A DNA stretch of 64,000 bases from positions 12,089-76,088 of the forward strand of contig CAKSCV010000012.1 of NCBI GenBank assembly GCA_934444645.1, written 5' to 3'. The notes under the pieces are model-generated. The model made no database searches, had not been told where the DNA came from, and worked only from the letters and a program-made list of their open reading frames with translations. Below, piece after piece: positions 1-8,858 of the stretch. The translations under genes and the position numbers were made by a program. Within the stretch, counting starts at the first letter, position 1, and each line of letters opens with the position of its first letter. Source of the stretch: an uncultured Eubacteriales bacterium (GTDB lineage: Bacteria; Bacillota; Clostridia; Oscillospirales; CAG-382).

Positions 1-917
1 TTCAGAACGTCTTTATCGCCAACAGCCACAACTATATCATGATGTTCTCCAACCTCGGCAAGGTGTTCGTCAAGAAAGCCTATGAACTGCCCGAAGCGTC
101 CCGTACCGCCAAAGGCACCAACCTTATCAACATCGTTGAGCTTGCGCCCGAAGAACAAATCACGGCCTATGTGCCGCTTGAATCGCTGACCGATGAAAAC
201 CTGTATCTGACCATGGTTACCAAATACGGCGTTATCAAGCGCACCTCGCTTGACCTTTACAAAAACATCCGCCGTGCAGGACTTATCGCCATCAATCTCG
301 ATGAGGGCGACGAATTACTGTACGTTCTCAAAACCGACGGCAGCTGCAACATGCTGCTTGCCACGCACAACGGCCTTTCGGTCTACTTTGACGAAAACGA
401 CGCACGTCCGCTCGGCAGAGGCGCACGCGGCGTGAGAGCCATCACGCTTGCCGAAAACGACTTTGTGGTCGGCGCGGTCGCCTGTGCCAAGGATGAAACG
501 CGCACGGTGCTTACCATCACCGAAAACGGACTCGGCAAACGCACTGAGCTTGCCGAATTCTCCCTCCACAACCGCGGCGGCAAGGGCATGAAGTGCCACA
601 ACTTAAACAGCCGCACCGGACTTCTCAACGGCATTGCGTTAGTAAGCGATGACGACGACGTCATGCTCATCACCAACACCGGCACCATCATCCGCACCCA
701 CGTCGACGAAATTTCGTTAATCGGACGCACCGCTTCGGGCGTTCGCGTCATGCGCACCGGTGACGATGTGAAGATCACCGGCTTTACGGTGGTCGAAAAG
801 AGCGACGAAGAGGAAGCGGAGAATCTCGAAGGCACTGAAAATGCCGAAAATCCGGAAAATGCCGACATCTCGCCCGAAACGGCGGACGAAACGGCAGACC
901 CCGAAGCAAACGAATAA
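1..917 (+). CDS. gyrA: DNA gyrase subunit A, C-terminal part (5' end outside window)
   Basis: This is the C-terminal beta-pinwheel of gyrase A, which wraps DNA so that the A2B2 enzyme can introduce negative supercoils. The frame is open from the first bases of the window, so about 300 C-terminal residues are seen. Blade repeats are recognisable (PEASRTAKGTNLINI, GYGKR-type GLGKRTELAEF, ISLIGRTASGVRVMRTGDD). A box-like NRGGKG lies in a late blade. The canonical GyrA box should lie just upstream of the window. The protein ends in a long acidic tail rich in Glu and Asp, as in many GyrA proteins. The pattern fits GyrA better than ParC. The next gene starts 13 bases downstream, so the two are probably co-transcribed. 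Confidence 0.92.
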   Translation, partial: QNVFIANSHNYIMMFSNLGKVFVKKAYELPEASRTAKGTNLINIVELAPEEQITAYVPLESLTDENLYLTMVTKYGVIKRTSLDLYKNIRRAGLIAINLDEGDELLYVLKTDGSCNMLLATHNGLSVYFDENDARPLGRGARGVRAITLAENDFVVGAVACAKDETRTVLTITENGLGKRTELAEFSLHNRGGKGMKCHNLNSRTGLLNGIALVSDDDDVMLITNTGTIIRTHVDEISLIGRTASGVRVMRTGDDVKITGFTVVEKSDEEEAENLEGTENAENPENADISPETADETADPEANE

Positions 918-930
918 ATCCGACTCGGTC

Positions 931-1425
931 ATGACGCTTTACACTTATCCGAAACACGGGCTGCATACCCGTGCCGACACCGACCGGCTGATCGCACAAA
1001 GCCTTGCACGTTTTTTGCCGGATTTGCCGAAACCGTCCGTGCTTCTTCGTACCGCAAGCGGAAAGCCCTTTTTTGAAGGCGGCTTTCCGCAGCTGGGCGT
1101 GACACATTCCGATTCACTGGTCATCATCGCCCTTGCCGACACACCGTTCGGCATCGACTGCGAGGACAGGGAGCGCCGCGTGAAGCACCGTGACGCGCTA
1201 TGCAAACGCTTTTTCTCGACAGCCGAGCAGGCTTTTGTTAAGAACGCCGGCACGGAAGAGGAAAAAACGCGTCGGTTTCTCGAAATCTGGGTCAAAAAAG
1301 AAGCCTATGTCAAATATACCGGCGAAGGCTTAAAAGCCCTTGCCGCCGTCGATACAACCACACTTTCCGGACGCTTTGAAAACCGTTCGGACGAACAACA
1401 CATTCTTTATATCTATTATCCGTAG
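931..1425 (+). CDS. 4'-phosphopantetheinyl transferase family protein
   Basis: Transfers the phosphopantetheine arm of CoA to a serine of an acyl or peptidyl carrier protein. The two family signatures are present: GIDCEDRER near residue 67, holding the Mg-binding acidic residues, and WVKKEAYVKYTGEG near residue 119 (the W-x3-E-x3-K element). At 164 residues it is shorter than Sfp (about 224), more like the compact AcpT/HetI forms. The open frame extends upstream into gyrA, but the ATG at 931 fits the fold start MTLYTYP and sits just after the gyrA stop. Whether the target is fatty-acid ACP (AcpS role) or a secondary-metabolite carrier cannot be told from the sequence. Confidence 0.87.
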   Translation: MTLYTYPKHGLHTRADTDRLIAQSLARFLPDLPKPSVLLRTASGKPFFEGGFPQLGVTHSDSLVIIALADTPFGIDCEDRERRVKHRDALCKRFFSTAEQAFVKNAGTEEEKTRRFLEIWVKKEAYVKYTGEGLKALAAVDTTTLSGRFENRSDEQHILYIYYP

Positions 1426-1449
1426 TCCTATCCGAAAAGAGGAATTCCC

Positions 1450-2568
1450 ATGGCTGACAAAGTGCCGGTATTCGGCAAAAGTCTTTATGACTACATAAAC
1501 GATGAAAATATGACACAAAATGAAAATGGTGTCAAGATTCCCGGCGACTGCACAAGTGCCTTCGAACGAGCCTTTGCCGATGCTGTCGAAAAGAAAAACA
1601 CGCTTTTGACGATTCCCGCCGGCGATTTTGCGGTGTATAAGCCGTTATGCCTGCCGAGCGGTCTGTTTCTCGATGTTCATCCGCACGCGGAAATTGATTT
1701 TTGCGGATTCGAAACGGATGAAAATGCAGAAAATATCCGTGTTCGCGGCGGCATTTGGCGCTTGCAGGGCGACGCGGCGGATGTATGCGCCTTTGAATTT
1801 TCGGACGCACGCGGCATAACGCTTGAAAACGCCAAAATTTACAGCGGACGCGGTGCGGCCATCGGGCTGTACGGCGGAAACGATATCCGTGTTGAAAACT
1901 GCTCATTCTACGGAATGCCCGGAACAAACGACACGGCAAGTGCCGGGATCCTGTTAGGCGGCACGTCGAACGAGGTTTCCTTAGAGGGCATTTATTCACA
2001 CGGTTGTGACCGTTTGATCGAGCTTACCGCCGGTTCCTGCTTAAAACGCTTTTCGGCAAAAACCGTCACCAGCGACGACTGCCTGTATTTTCTGTATAGC
2101 GACCATGCGAAGATCCGGAACGCGGTGCTGCACGATATCTCAGGCTGTGCACACGCAGATGCGGTCTATGTGGCAGACTGCACAGTAGAAAAGCTCGAAA
2201 TGCGCGGTCTTGATTTATACAACGGCTTTTTTGTGTTTGAGCGCAACCACATCGGAAACGTGCGTTTGGAGCACTTCCGCCGCCGCTACGACCTCGACAA
2301 AAACGCTGCCACCAAGGCAACCTTATATATTACCGGGCAAGCGTGCGCCATCGCGGCAGACATCGTGTCGCTCGACTCGATTTTGCGCACCGGCAAGCTT
2401 TGCCCGAATATCAAGCTTGCGGCTGCACGCCGCTCTTCACCGCTCATCCAGCCGGATACGCCGTTTGTCTACACATTTCATGCCGGACTTTCCGAAACGG
2501 ACACCTACATCATGCCGTCCGGCAGCTTTGACGGCTTCAGCATGACCGAAAAAACGCCGGAAAACTGA
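1450..2568 (+). CDS. Right-handed beta-helix (pectate-lyase-like) protein
   Basis: A 372-residue protein with the opening of the GH28/pectate-lyase-3 group: an early loop (DCTSAFERAFADAVEKKN), then LTIPAGDFAVYKPLCLPSG, followed by rungs of short beta strands (for example GITLENAKIYSGRGAAIGL and DIRVENCSFYGM). No signal peptide is visible, so it may be cytoplasmic. Substrate is unknown and catalytic residues cannot be assigned by eye. A good ribosome binding site (AGAGGAA) lies before ATG 1450. It sits 24 bases after the transferase gene, so it is probably in the same transcription unit. A sugar-binding or lyase role is family-based inference. Confidence 0.68.
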   Translation: MADKVPVFGKSLYDYINDENMTQNENGVKIPGDCTSAFERAFADAVEKKNTLLTIPAGDFAVYKPLCLPSGLFLDVHPHAEIDFCGFETDENAENIRVRGGIWRLQGDAADVCAFEFSDARGITLENAKIYSGRGAAIGLYGGNDIRVENCSFYGMPGTNDTASAGILLGGTSNEVSLEGIYSHGCDRLIELTAGSCLKRFSAKTVTSDDCLYFLYSDHAKIRNAVLHDISGCAHADAVYVADCTVEKLEMRGLDLYNGFFVFERNHIGNVRLEHFRRRYDLDKNAATKATLYITGQACAIAADIVSLDSILRTGKLCPNIKLAAARRSSPLIQPDTPFVYTFHAGLSETDTYIMPSGSFDGFSMTEKTPEN

Positions 2569-2602
2569 TTTTCAAACCTCTCCGAAAGGATTTCACGTTT
2601 TT

Positions 2603-3481
2603 ATGTGGTACACCTCCGATTTTAACGATTATGAGCTTTTGGACACCTCCGACGGCGAACGTCTCGAACGTTGGAAGGATATCCTTCTCATCCGTCCCGA
2701 CCCGCAGGTTCTGTGGAAAAATGTGCGCCGCCATCCGCTGTGGACAAAAGCAAATGCACACTACCACCGTTCCGCCAAGGGCGGCGGATCATGGGAAATC
2801 CGCCATTTGGACGACGACCTGCTAAACAAAGGCTGGCGCATCGACCGCAAAAAGCTGTCGTTCTGCGTGCGGCCGACCGGCTTCAAGCACACCGGCGTTT
2901 TCCCGGAGCAGGCGGTCAACTGGGATTTCATTACGGAAAAAATCGAAGGTGCCGGAAGACCTGTCTCGGTTCTCAACCTGTTTGCCTACACCGGCGGTGC
3001 AACGCTTGCCGCGGCAAGCGCGGGAGCGGCGGTCTGCCATGTGGATGCCTCGAAGGGCATTGTCGCATGGGCAAAGGAAAATGCGGCTCTTTCGGGACTT
3101 AGCGACGCGCCGATCCGCTACATTGTGGACGACTGCAAAAAGTTCATCGAGCGCGAGATCCGCCGCGGCCACACATACGACGCCATCATCATGGATCCGC
3201 CCTCCTACGGCCGAGGACCGGGCGGCGAGGTGTGGAAGCTTGAGGACGGTGTGGATGAGCTTGTGTCGCTTGCCGCAAGACTTCTTTCGGACAATGCGCT
3301 GTTCATGCTCATCAATTCCTATACAGCAGGCCTTTCCGCGTCAACCATGGGCTATCTGTTGGAATTACACGTCCGCGCCTCTCACGGCGGCAAGGTAAAT
3401 GCCGAAGAAATCGGCATTCCCGTCACCCAAACCGGTGCGGTCCTTCCCTCCGGCAGCAGCGCACGGTGGGAAAACGGCTGA
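2603..3481 (+). CDS. Class I SAM-dependent methyltransferase, RlmI/RlmK-like
   Basis: A 292-residue Rossmann-fold methyltransferase. Motif I is VLNLFAYTGGATLAAA (about residue 122), the acidic ribose-binding residue follows in VDASKG, and the catalytic/substrate motif is IIMDPPSYGRGPGGEVWK (about residue 197). This combination is typical of the PF10672 group that includes rRNA cytosine methyltransferases RlmI and RlmK. The usual N-terminal PUA domain of RlmI is absent; the N-terminus instead carries an ELLDTSDGERLERW type segment common in this short Firmicute form. rRNA is a likely substrate by family, but the exact target is unknown. Confidence 0.85.
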   Translation: MWYTSDFNDYELLDTSDGERLERWKDILLIRPDPQVLWKNVRRHPLWTKANAHYHRSAKGGGSWEIRHLDDDLLNKGWRIDRKKLSFCVRPTGFKHTGVFPEQAVNWDFITEKIEGAGRPVSVLNLFAYTGGATLAAASAGAAVCHVDASKGIVAWAKENAALSGLSDAPIRYIVDDCKKFIEREIRRGHTYDAIIMDPPSYGRGPGGEVWKLEDGVDELVSLAARLLSDNALFMLINSYTAGLSASTMGYLLELHVRASHGGKVNAEEIGIPVTQTGAVLPSGSSARWENG

Positions 3482-3534
3482 CCGTTTGCCAAAATGGAAA
3501 TAACTCATTTTAATCAATATACAGGAGATCTTTC

Positions 3535-5199
3535 ATGGACGACAACAAGAATTTTTCCCGTCCCGAACCGGAAAACCTCCCTCACACACCAAACGCTGAC
3601 AATGCTTCGGACACGGCAGACGATATTGACGATGTCATCAAGATTTTTCACAAGGACAACGGCGATATCCATTTACGCAAAGACCAGTCCTTTTCGATTC
3701 ATACAGGTTCGGGCACACCGACGCCCACCAAGGTGGATTTTGATGCCGTAAAACCGCGTCGGCCGGAACCCGATAATACGCAGAGAGTGCTGTCGGATAC
3801 TCCGACCGTGCCGAATGCGCCGCACAATTCGAATCAGCCGCCGCAGTCAAACGCACCGCACGCAAGCATTGCCGCAACCACCGATACGCCGTATGTCAGA
3901 CCGACCACTGCTAACAGACAGACGCCATCCAAGCATTCCTCTGACGGCAGCTCCGCAAAGAAAAACGCCGCCCGTGCAGTCAGTCTGGACGATTTCAACC
4001 GCGGCGAAAACGCAGCACGCAACGCCAAAAAGCAAAAGAATGACGGAAAAGTCAAGGTTTCTTTCCTTGGCTCAACCTCGTTCGGCGTGGCAAAGTTAGT
4101 CGTGTATATCGCCTTTGTGGCATTCTGCTCATTTTTGATTATCAACACGGTCGTCAATGTCGGAAACGATGTTTTCGCCTTTGTCAAAAAGGATGCAAAC
4201 GGAAATTCGGTGGCAGAACTGCGCGAAGATATGAACGTTACAGTGACTCTGCCGGAGGGTGCGACCACTGCCGATGTAGCAGAAATCTTAAAAAAAGCCG
4301 GTGTCATCAAATATCCGAGCGTGTTTGAACAATTCGCCAAGTTCCGCATTTCCAAGCGTTCTTACTTGACCGGCAAATATTTGACCGGCGAAGTGACCGT
4401 CAATCCGCTCATGAACTACGATACGCTTATTAACACCCTTTCCGATTACGAACGCAGCCGCAGCGGCACCGTGCGCATCACCTTCCCCGAAGGTCTTACC
4501 GTCAAGGAGATCCTCAAGCTGTTCGAGGAAAACGGTGTCGGCCGGAAGGACGACTTTACCGACGCGCTTCAGAATCATGAATACGATTTCAAATTCTGCA
4601 AAAATCTGACCAAGGAAAAGCTGTCCGAATACCGCTTTGACACCGATTACAGCTACCGGTTAGAGGGCTATCTGTTCCCGGACACCTACGATTTCTATTT
4701 GGACGAAAATCCGGTTTCCGCCATCAACAAGCTTCTTGTCAACTTCAACAAAAAGTTCGAAGAGGAATTCTATGAACGCTGCGACGAGCTTGGCATGACG
4801 GTGGACGAAATCATCACGCTTGCCTCCATGATCGAAAAAGAAGGCAAAAACGCCGAGGATTACTATATCATATCCTCCGTCTTCCACAACCGTCTGAAGA
4901 ACAGCGCAAACTTCCCGTACCTCAACTCCGACGCCACCCTGCAATATGCCCTTACCGAGCGAAGCGGCCCGTACGGATTAGATACCTCCTTCGATCATCC
5001 CTACAACACCTATAAATATAAGGGTCTGCCGCCCGGACCGATCTGCAATCCCGGCACGGAAGCCATTTATGCAGCCCTCTATCCGGAAAAGACCTCGTAT
5101 TACTATTTCTACACCAAGCGCAACGGCGAAACGGTCTACTCCAAGACCTTTGAAGAGCATCAAAACCAAGTCAACGCCGACAAAGCAACCGCAAACTGA
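3535..5199 (+). CDS. mltG: Endolytic murein transglycosylase MltG (YceG-like)
   Basis: Membrane-anchored lytic transglycosylase that cleaves nascent peptidoglycan strands. The first ~180 residues are a polar, Pro/Asn/Thr-rich cytoplasmic stretch, followed by one membrane segment (about residues 186-208, LVVYIAFVAFCSFLIINTVV). The extracellular YceG domain shows YLFPDTYDFY, the catalytic-glutamate region ASMIEKEGKN (about residue 433), VFHNRLK and LPPGPICNPG. At 554 residues it is longer than E. coli MltG (340) because of the cytoplasmic extension, a frequent Firmicute feature. AGGAGA precedes ATG 3535. It is followed by a rho-independent terminator. Confidence 0.93.
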   Translation: MDDNKNFSRPEPENLPHTPNADNASDTADDIDDVIKIFHKDNGDIHLRKDQSFSIHTGSGTPTPTKVDFDAVKPRRPEPDNTQRVLSDTPTVPNAPHNSNQPPQSNAPHASIAATTDTPYVRPTTANRQTPSKHSSDGSSAKKNAARAVSLDDFNRGENAARNAKKQKNDGKVKVSFLGSTSFGVAKLVVYIAFVAFCSFLIINTVVNVGNDVFAFVKKDANGNSVAELREDMNVTVTLPEGATTADVAEILKKAGVIKYPSVFEQFAKFRISKRSYLTGKYLTGEVTVNPLMNYDTLINTLSDYERSRSGTVRITFPEGLTVKEILKLFEENGVGRKDDFTDALQNHEYDFKFCKNLTKEKLSEYRFDTDYSYRLEGYLFPDTYDFYLDENPVSAINKLLVNFNKKFEEEFYERCDELGMTVDEIITLASMIEKEGKNAEDYYIISSVFHNRLKNSANFPYLNSDATLQYALTERSGPYGLDTSFDHPYNTYKYKGLPPGPICNPGTEAIYAALYPEKTSYYYFYTKRNGETVYSKTFEEHQNQVNADKATAN

Positions 5200-5214
5200 T
5201 TTGCACAAAGTCCG

Positions 5215-5261
5215 GCGGTTCCCGCAAGACAAGCCTTCGGGAACCGCTGTTTTGTCTTTTT
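5215..5261 (+). terminator. Rho-independent terminator after mltG
   Basis: A 10-bp perfect stem, GCGGTTCCCG paired with CGGGAACCGC (5215-5224 with 5238-5247), with a 13-base loop, then TGTTTTGTCTTTTTG. It lies 16 bases after the mltG stop and 32 bases before the next start, so it should partly separate mltG from the U32 peptidase gene. Confidence 0.7.
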
Positions 5262-5292
5262 GTCTTGTCATGTGCCGAAAGGATCAATTGCC

Positions 5293-6546
5293 ATGAATAA
5301 ATGCCCGGAAATTTTGGCTCCTGCCGGAAATTTTGAAAAAATGACCTTTGCCGTCCGCTATGGGGCGGACGCCGTATACGGTGCCGGAAAGGATTTCGGT
5401 ATGCGCGCCGCCTCCGAGAATTTTTCGGACGACGAACTGATACGGGCGGTGAACTACTGCCACGAGCGAAACGTGAAATTTTATGTCACGGTCAACATTC
5501 TGCCGCATGAAAACGAGCTGCCGGCTTTGGTCGACTATCTCACCTTTTTGGAAAACCAAGTAAAGCCCGACGCGCTCATTGTTTCGGACATGGGCGTATT
5601 TTCGCTTGCCAAAACCTATGCACCGCATATCGACTTACATATTTCCACCCAATCCAGCACCGTCAATTCCGAAGCCTGCAAGCTGTATGCCGCAATGGGT
5701 GCAACGCGCGTGGTGCTGGCGCGCGAAATGACGCTTGCCGAAATCCGCACGCTTCGAAAGAACATTCCCGAAGAACTGGAGCTGGAAGCGTTTGTCCACG
5801 GCGCAATGTGCGTGTCCTATTCGGGCCGATGCCTGTTATCCGGCTTTTTCACCGGACGCGATGCCAACCACGGCAAATGCGCCCAACCCTGCCGTTGGGA
5901 ATACACGGAAAGCGAAAAAACCGCCGAAGTCTGCGAAATCAAGCGTCCCGACACGCCGCTTTCCCTTGTGGAGGATGCGCGCGGCACGTATATGTTCAGC
6001 TCCAAGGATATGTGCATGATCGAACATATTCCCGAGCTTGTCGAAGCCGGCATCAACAGCTTCAAAATCGAAGGCCGCGTCAAGAGCGCGTATTACACCG
6101 CCGTCACAGCCAACGCCTACAAAAACGAATTGAACCGGTATCTTGCCGACAAAGCGCACTATACCTTCGACGGCGACAGCCTGTATGAGCTTGAAAGCGT
6201 CAGCCACCGCGAATATGCCACCGGCTTTTTCTTTGACGACTGCACGCAAAACGCGCAGATCACCCAAAACGGCGGCTACTTACGCGACAAAGCCTTTCTG
6301 GCCACCGTTTCGGAGATCGACGAAGAGGCCGGCCGTGCGCTTCTTTTGCAGCGCAACAAAGCCTGCGAGGGCGATGTGTGTGAATTGGTTTCGCCCGGCA
6401 AAAAATCGGTGCGCTTTACGCTTGCGGATCTGCGTGACACGGACGGTGAAAAAATCGACTCCGCGCCACACGCCAAAATGCTCTATTCCGTTAAGATGAC
6501 CGTTTCCATGAAGGTCGGCGACATTGTGCGCGGTGCGGAAAGATAA
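5293..6546 (+). CDS. U32 family peptidase / tRNA hydroxylation protein (TrhP/YegQ-type)
   Basis: A 417-residue U32 protein. The family signature is complete: EAFVHGAMCVSYSGRCLLS (about residue 168), followed by the cysteines of KCAQPCRWEY, which in this family coordinate an Fe-S cluster or metal. The N-terminal half is TIM-barrel-like (EILAPAGNFEKMTFAVRYGA). E. coli TrhP and its Bacillus relatives take part in 5-hydroxyuridine formation in tRNA; older annotations call the family collagenase. ATG 5293 is preferred over an upstream in-frame ATG at 5260 because AAAGGA lies just before it and MNKCPEILAPAG is the normal family start. Confidence 0.92.
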   Translation: MNKCPEILAPAGNFEKMTFAVRYGADAVYGAGKDFGMRAASENFSDDELIRAVNYCHERNVKFYVTVNILPHENELPALVDYLTFLENQVKPDALIVSDMGVFSLAKTYAPHIDLHISTQSSTVNSEACKLYAAMGATRVVLAREMTLAEIRTLRKNIPEELELEAFVHGAMCVSYSGRCLLSGFFTGRDANHGKCAQPCRWEYTESEKTAEVCEIKRPDTPLSLVEDARGTYMFSSKDMCMIEHIPELVEAGINSFKIEGRVKSAYYTAVTANAYKNELNRYLADKAHYTFDGDSLYELESVSHREYATGFFFDDCTQNAQITQNGGYLRDKAFLATVSEIDEEAGRALLLQRNKACEGDVCELVSPGKKSVRFTLADLRDTDGEKIDSAPHAKMLYSVKMTVSMKVGDIVRGAER

Positions 6547-6582
6547 CGAATCTTTTGCAATTTTTACCGTATGTTCAAATAA

Positions 6583-6611
6583 AATACAGACTGCGTATTA
6601 TACTATATAAT
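6583..6611 (+). promoter_or_regulatory. Possible sigma-A promoter for the rseP-ispG-polC operon
   Basis: TATAAT at 6606-6611 in an AT-rich stretch, with a weak -35 (AATACA, 6583-6588) at 17-bp spacing. An overlapping alternative is TTCAAA (6574) with TATTAT (6596). It lies 50 bases upstream of the rseP start. The -35 is poor, so the exact promoter is uncertain. Confidence 0.35.
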
Positions 6612-6661
6612 AGAAAAAATTATCGCGCAGTGCGTCCTGCAGAACACGGGAGGAAACCATT

Positions 6662-7720
6662 TTGAGCAGTTTTTTATACATTCTTTTGGGAATTTTCATG
6701 TTCGGTGTGATCATTTTCATTCACGAACTCGGCCATTTTGTATGTGCCAAAGCGTTTCATGTCGCCATCGAAGAATTTGCCATCGGCATGGGGCCGAAGC
6801 TTCTTTCACGCGTCGGAAAGGATGGCGTGCGCTATTCGTTGCGGCTCATCCCCATGGGCGGCTATGTGAGCATGGTCGGGGAGGATGAGGAAAGCGACAA
6901 TCCGGGCGCACTCTGCCGCAAGCCGGTCTGGCAGCGCATGATCATCGTTGCAGCAGGAGCCGTCATGAACCTGCTTTTGGGCTTTGTGCTCATGGGCTTT
7001 GCCGTCGGCTTTTCGCCGGAGATTTATTCGACCACCATTTCCGGCTTCAATGTGGTGGACAATGCCGGAAACCCGGTGCAGACCGAGGAAATTTTAGGTC
7101 TTCGCGTCGGCGATACCATTAAAAAGATCGGCTCCCGAAGCATTCATGTGCGCAGCGATTTCATTTACGAAGTGATGTTTTTGAAGGATACGCCGGTGGA
7201 TATCACCGTGCGCCGTGACGGAAAAACCGTCGTTTTGAAGGATGTTTCTTTCCACACCACCTCGGAAAGCGGCGTGACCTTCGGCAATGCCGGGTTTATC
7301 CGCACGACCGTGTTAAAAAAGACGGCTCCCGAAATTGTTCGGCAAGCCGTGTTCCAGTCGTTTTCCACCATCCGGATGCTGTGGACCTCCATTTTGAACA
7401 CGGTCAAGGGCGAATACGGCAAAGAGGCTCTGTCCGGGCCGGTCGGCGTGATCGGCGAGGTCAAAGAGACCGTATCGGTCGGCTGGGATGCGTTTCTGTT
7501 CCTTGTGGTCATGCTCACCATCAACGTCGGCATGGTCAATCTTCTGCCGCTGCCGGCACTCGACGGCGGAAGACTCTTCTTCATGCTCATTGAGCTTATC
7601 CGCGGAAAGCCGGTCAATCCGAAATATGAGGGCTATGTCCATGCGGCAGGACTTGTGCTGTTAATGGGCTTAATGATATTTATCACCTACAACGACATTG
7701 TACGGATTTTTTTCAAATAA
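6662..7720 (+). CDS. rseP: Site-2 zinc metalloprotease RseP/RasP
   Basis: Intramembrane protease that cleaves anti-sigma factors and signal-peptide remnants within the membrane. The zinc motif HELGH is at residues 21-25 in the first membrane segment. Near the C-terminus is the second conserved site NLLPLPALDGGRL, whose Asp is the third zinc ligand. A PDZ-like stretch lies between (LRVGDTIKKIGSRSI, about residue 145). It has 352 residues, close to the family norm. The start is TTG 6662 with GGGAGGAAA upstream; no ATG fits before the first membrane helix. In many Clostridia dxr precedes rseP; here dxr is absent. ispG follows after 21 bases. Confidence 0.93.
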   Translation: MSSFLYILLGIFMFGVIIFIHELGHFVCAKAFHVAIEEFAIGMGPKLLSRVGKDGVRYSLRLIPMGGYVSMVGEDEESDNPGALCRKPVWQRMIIVAAGAVMNLLLGFVLMGFAVGFSPEIYSTTISGFNVVDNAGNPVQTEEILGLRVGDTIKKIGSRSIHVRSDFIYEVMFLKDTPVDITVRRDGKTVVLKDVSFHTTSESGVTFGNAGFIRTTVLKKTAPEIVRQAVFQSFSTIRMLWTSILNTVKGEYGKEALSGPVGVIGEVKETVSVGWDAFLFLVVMLTINVGMVNLLPLPALDGGRLFFMLIELIRGKPVNPKYEGYVHAAGLVLLMGLMIFITYNDIVRIFFK

Positions 7721-7741
7721 TTTCAGAAAAGAGGAACCGCT

Positions 7742-8827
7742 TTGAGTCATTCGGAATATAAAAACCGCCGCCCAACACGCGAAGTCAAAATCGGCAGTGT
7801 CACGATCGGCGGAAACGCTCCCATTGCCATCCAATCCATGACCTTCACCAAAACAAGCGACCGCGAAGCCACGCTTGCCCAAATTTTAGAGCTTGAAAAG
7901 GCCGGCTGTGAAATTGTGCGCTTTTCCGTGCCGGATGAAGCCTGTGCGGCAAGCATTCCGTTTCTCAAGGAACACACGCACGTGCCGCTTGTGGCGGATA
8001 TCCATTTCAACTACCGGCTTGCGCTGCTTGCCGCCGAATACGGCATCGATAAAATACGCATCAATCCCGGCAACATCGGCGATAAAGAGCGTGTGCGGCA
8101 GGTGGTAGAGGCCTGCAAAAAGCGGAATATTCCCATTCGTATCGGGGTCAACGGCGGTTCGCTCGAAAAACATATCCTTGCCAAATACGGCTCACCCACG
8201 CCGGAAGCACTTTGCGAAAGCGCGTTATATCACGTCGGCTTGCTCGAAGAATTCGATTTTCACGACATTGTCGTTTCAATCAAATCCAGCGATGTGCGCA
8301 CCACCATCGCCGCGAACCGCCTTTTTGCCGAGCGCACCGATTATCCGCTCCATTTAGGCGTTACGGAAGCCGGAACCGAGCGTATGGGGTTAATAAAATC
8401 CAGCATCGGACTCGGTTCACTGCTTGCCGACGGCATCGGCGACACCATCCGCGTTTCCCTCTCGGACGACGTGACCAAGGAGGTTGCGGCGGCAAAGGAC
8501 ATTCTGTTTGCGCTCGGACTGCGTAACGGCGTGAAGATCGTTTCCTGCCCGACCTGCTCACGCTGCAACATCGGCGTATTTGACGCGGCCAAACGCTTAG
8601 AGGAAGCCTTAAAGGACAAGCCGTGGAACATGACGGTAGCCGTCATGGGCTGTGCGGTCAACGGACCTGGCGAAGCAAGAGAAGCCGATATCGGCGTTGC
8701 CGGCGGCAACGGAAACGCACTGCTTTTCAAAAAAGGCGAGATCGTGCGTTCCATCGACGCGGATAAAATTTTCGAAACGCTTCTTGAAGAAGCCGAAAAG
8801 CTGCATAGAGAGCAGGAAACCAACTGA
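7742..8827 (+). CDS. ispG: (E)-4-hydroxy-3-methylbut-2-enyl-diphosphate synthase
   Basis: Penultimate step of the MEP isoprenoid pathway: reductive conversion of MEcPP to HMBPP on a 4Fe-4S cluster. The cluster ligands are visible in SCPTCSRCNIG (about residues 267-275) and MGCAVNGPGEA (about residue 303). The TIM barrel holds VADIHFNYRLAL and KIRINPGNIG. It has 361 residues, standard for the bacterial form. TTG 7742 is the start, preceded by AAAGAGGA. It sits between rseP and polC, a common Firmicute order. Confidence 0.97.
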   Translation: MSHSEYKNRRPTREVKIGSVTIGGNAPIAIQSMTFTKTSDREATLAQILELEKAGCEIVRFSVPDEACAASIPFLKEHTHVPLVADIHFNYRLALLAAEYGIDKIRINPGNIGDKERVRQVVEACKKRNIPIRIGVNGGSLEKHILAKYGSPTPEALCESALYHVGLLEEFDFHDIVVSIKSSDVRTTIAANRLFAERTDYPLHLGVTEAGTERMGLIKSSIGLGSLLADGIGDTIRVSLSDDVTKEVAAAKDILFALGLRNGVKIVSCPTCSRCNIGVFDAAKRLEEALKDKPWNMTVAVMGCAVNGPGEAREADIGVAGGNGNALLFKKGEIVRSIDADKIFETLLEEAEKLHREQETN

Positions 8828-8858
8828 CACGGCAAAAACGCGCAAAGGAGCCGGAACC

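Noticed and set aside
1..917. Topoisomerase IV subunit ParC as alternative for the first gene
   Set aside because: The blade sequences and acidic tail match GyrA better; no parE neighbour visible, although the upstream region is outside the window.
8652..8858. N-terminal extension of PolC
   Set aside because: Overlaps ispG, unlike any PolC start; AAAGGAG supports ATG 8859.
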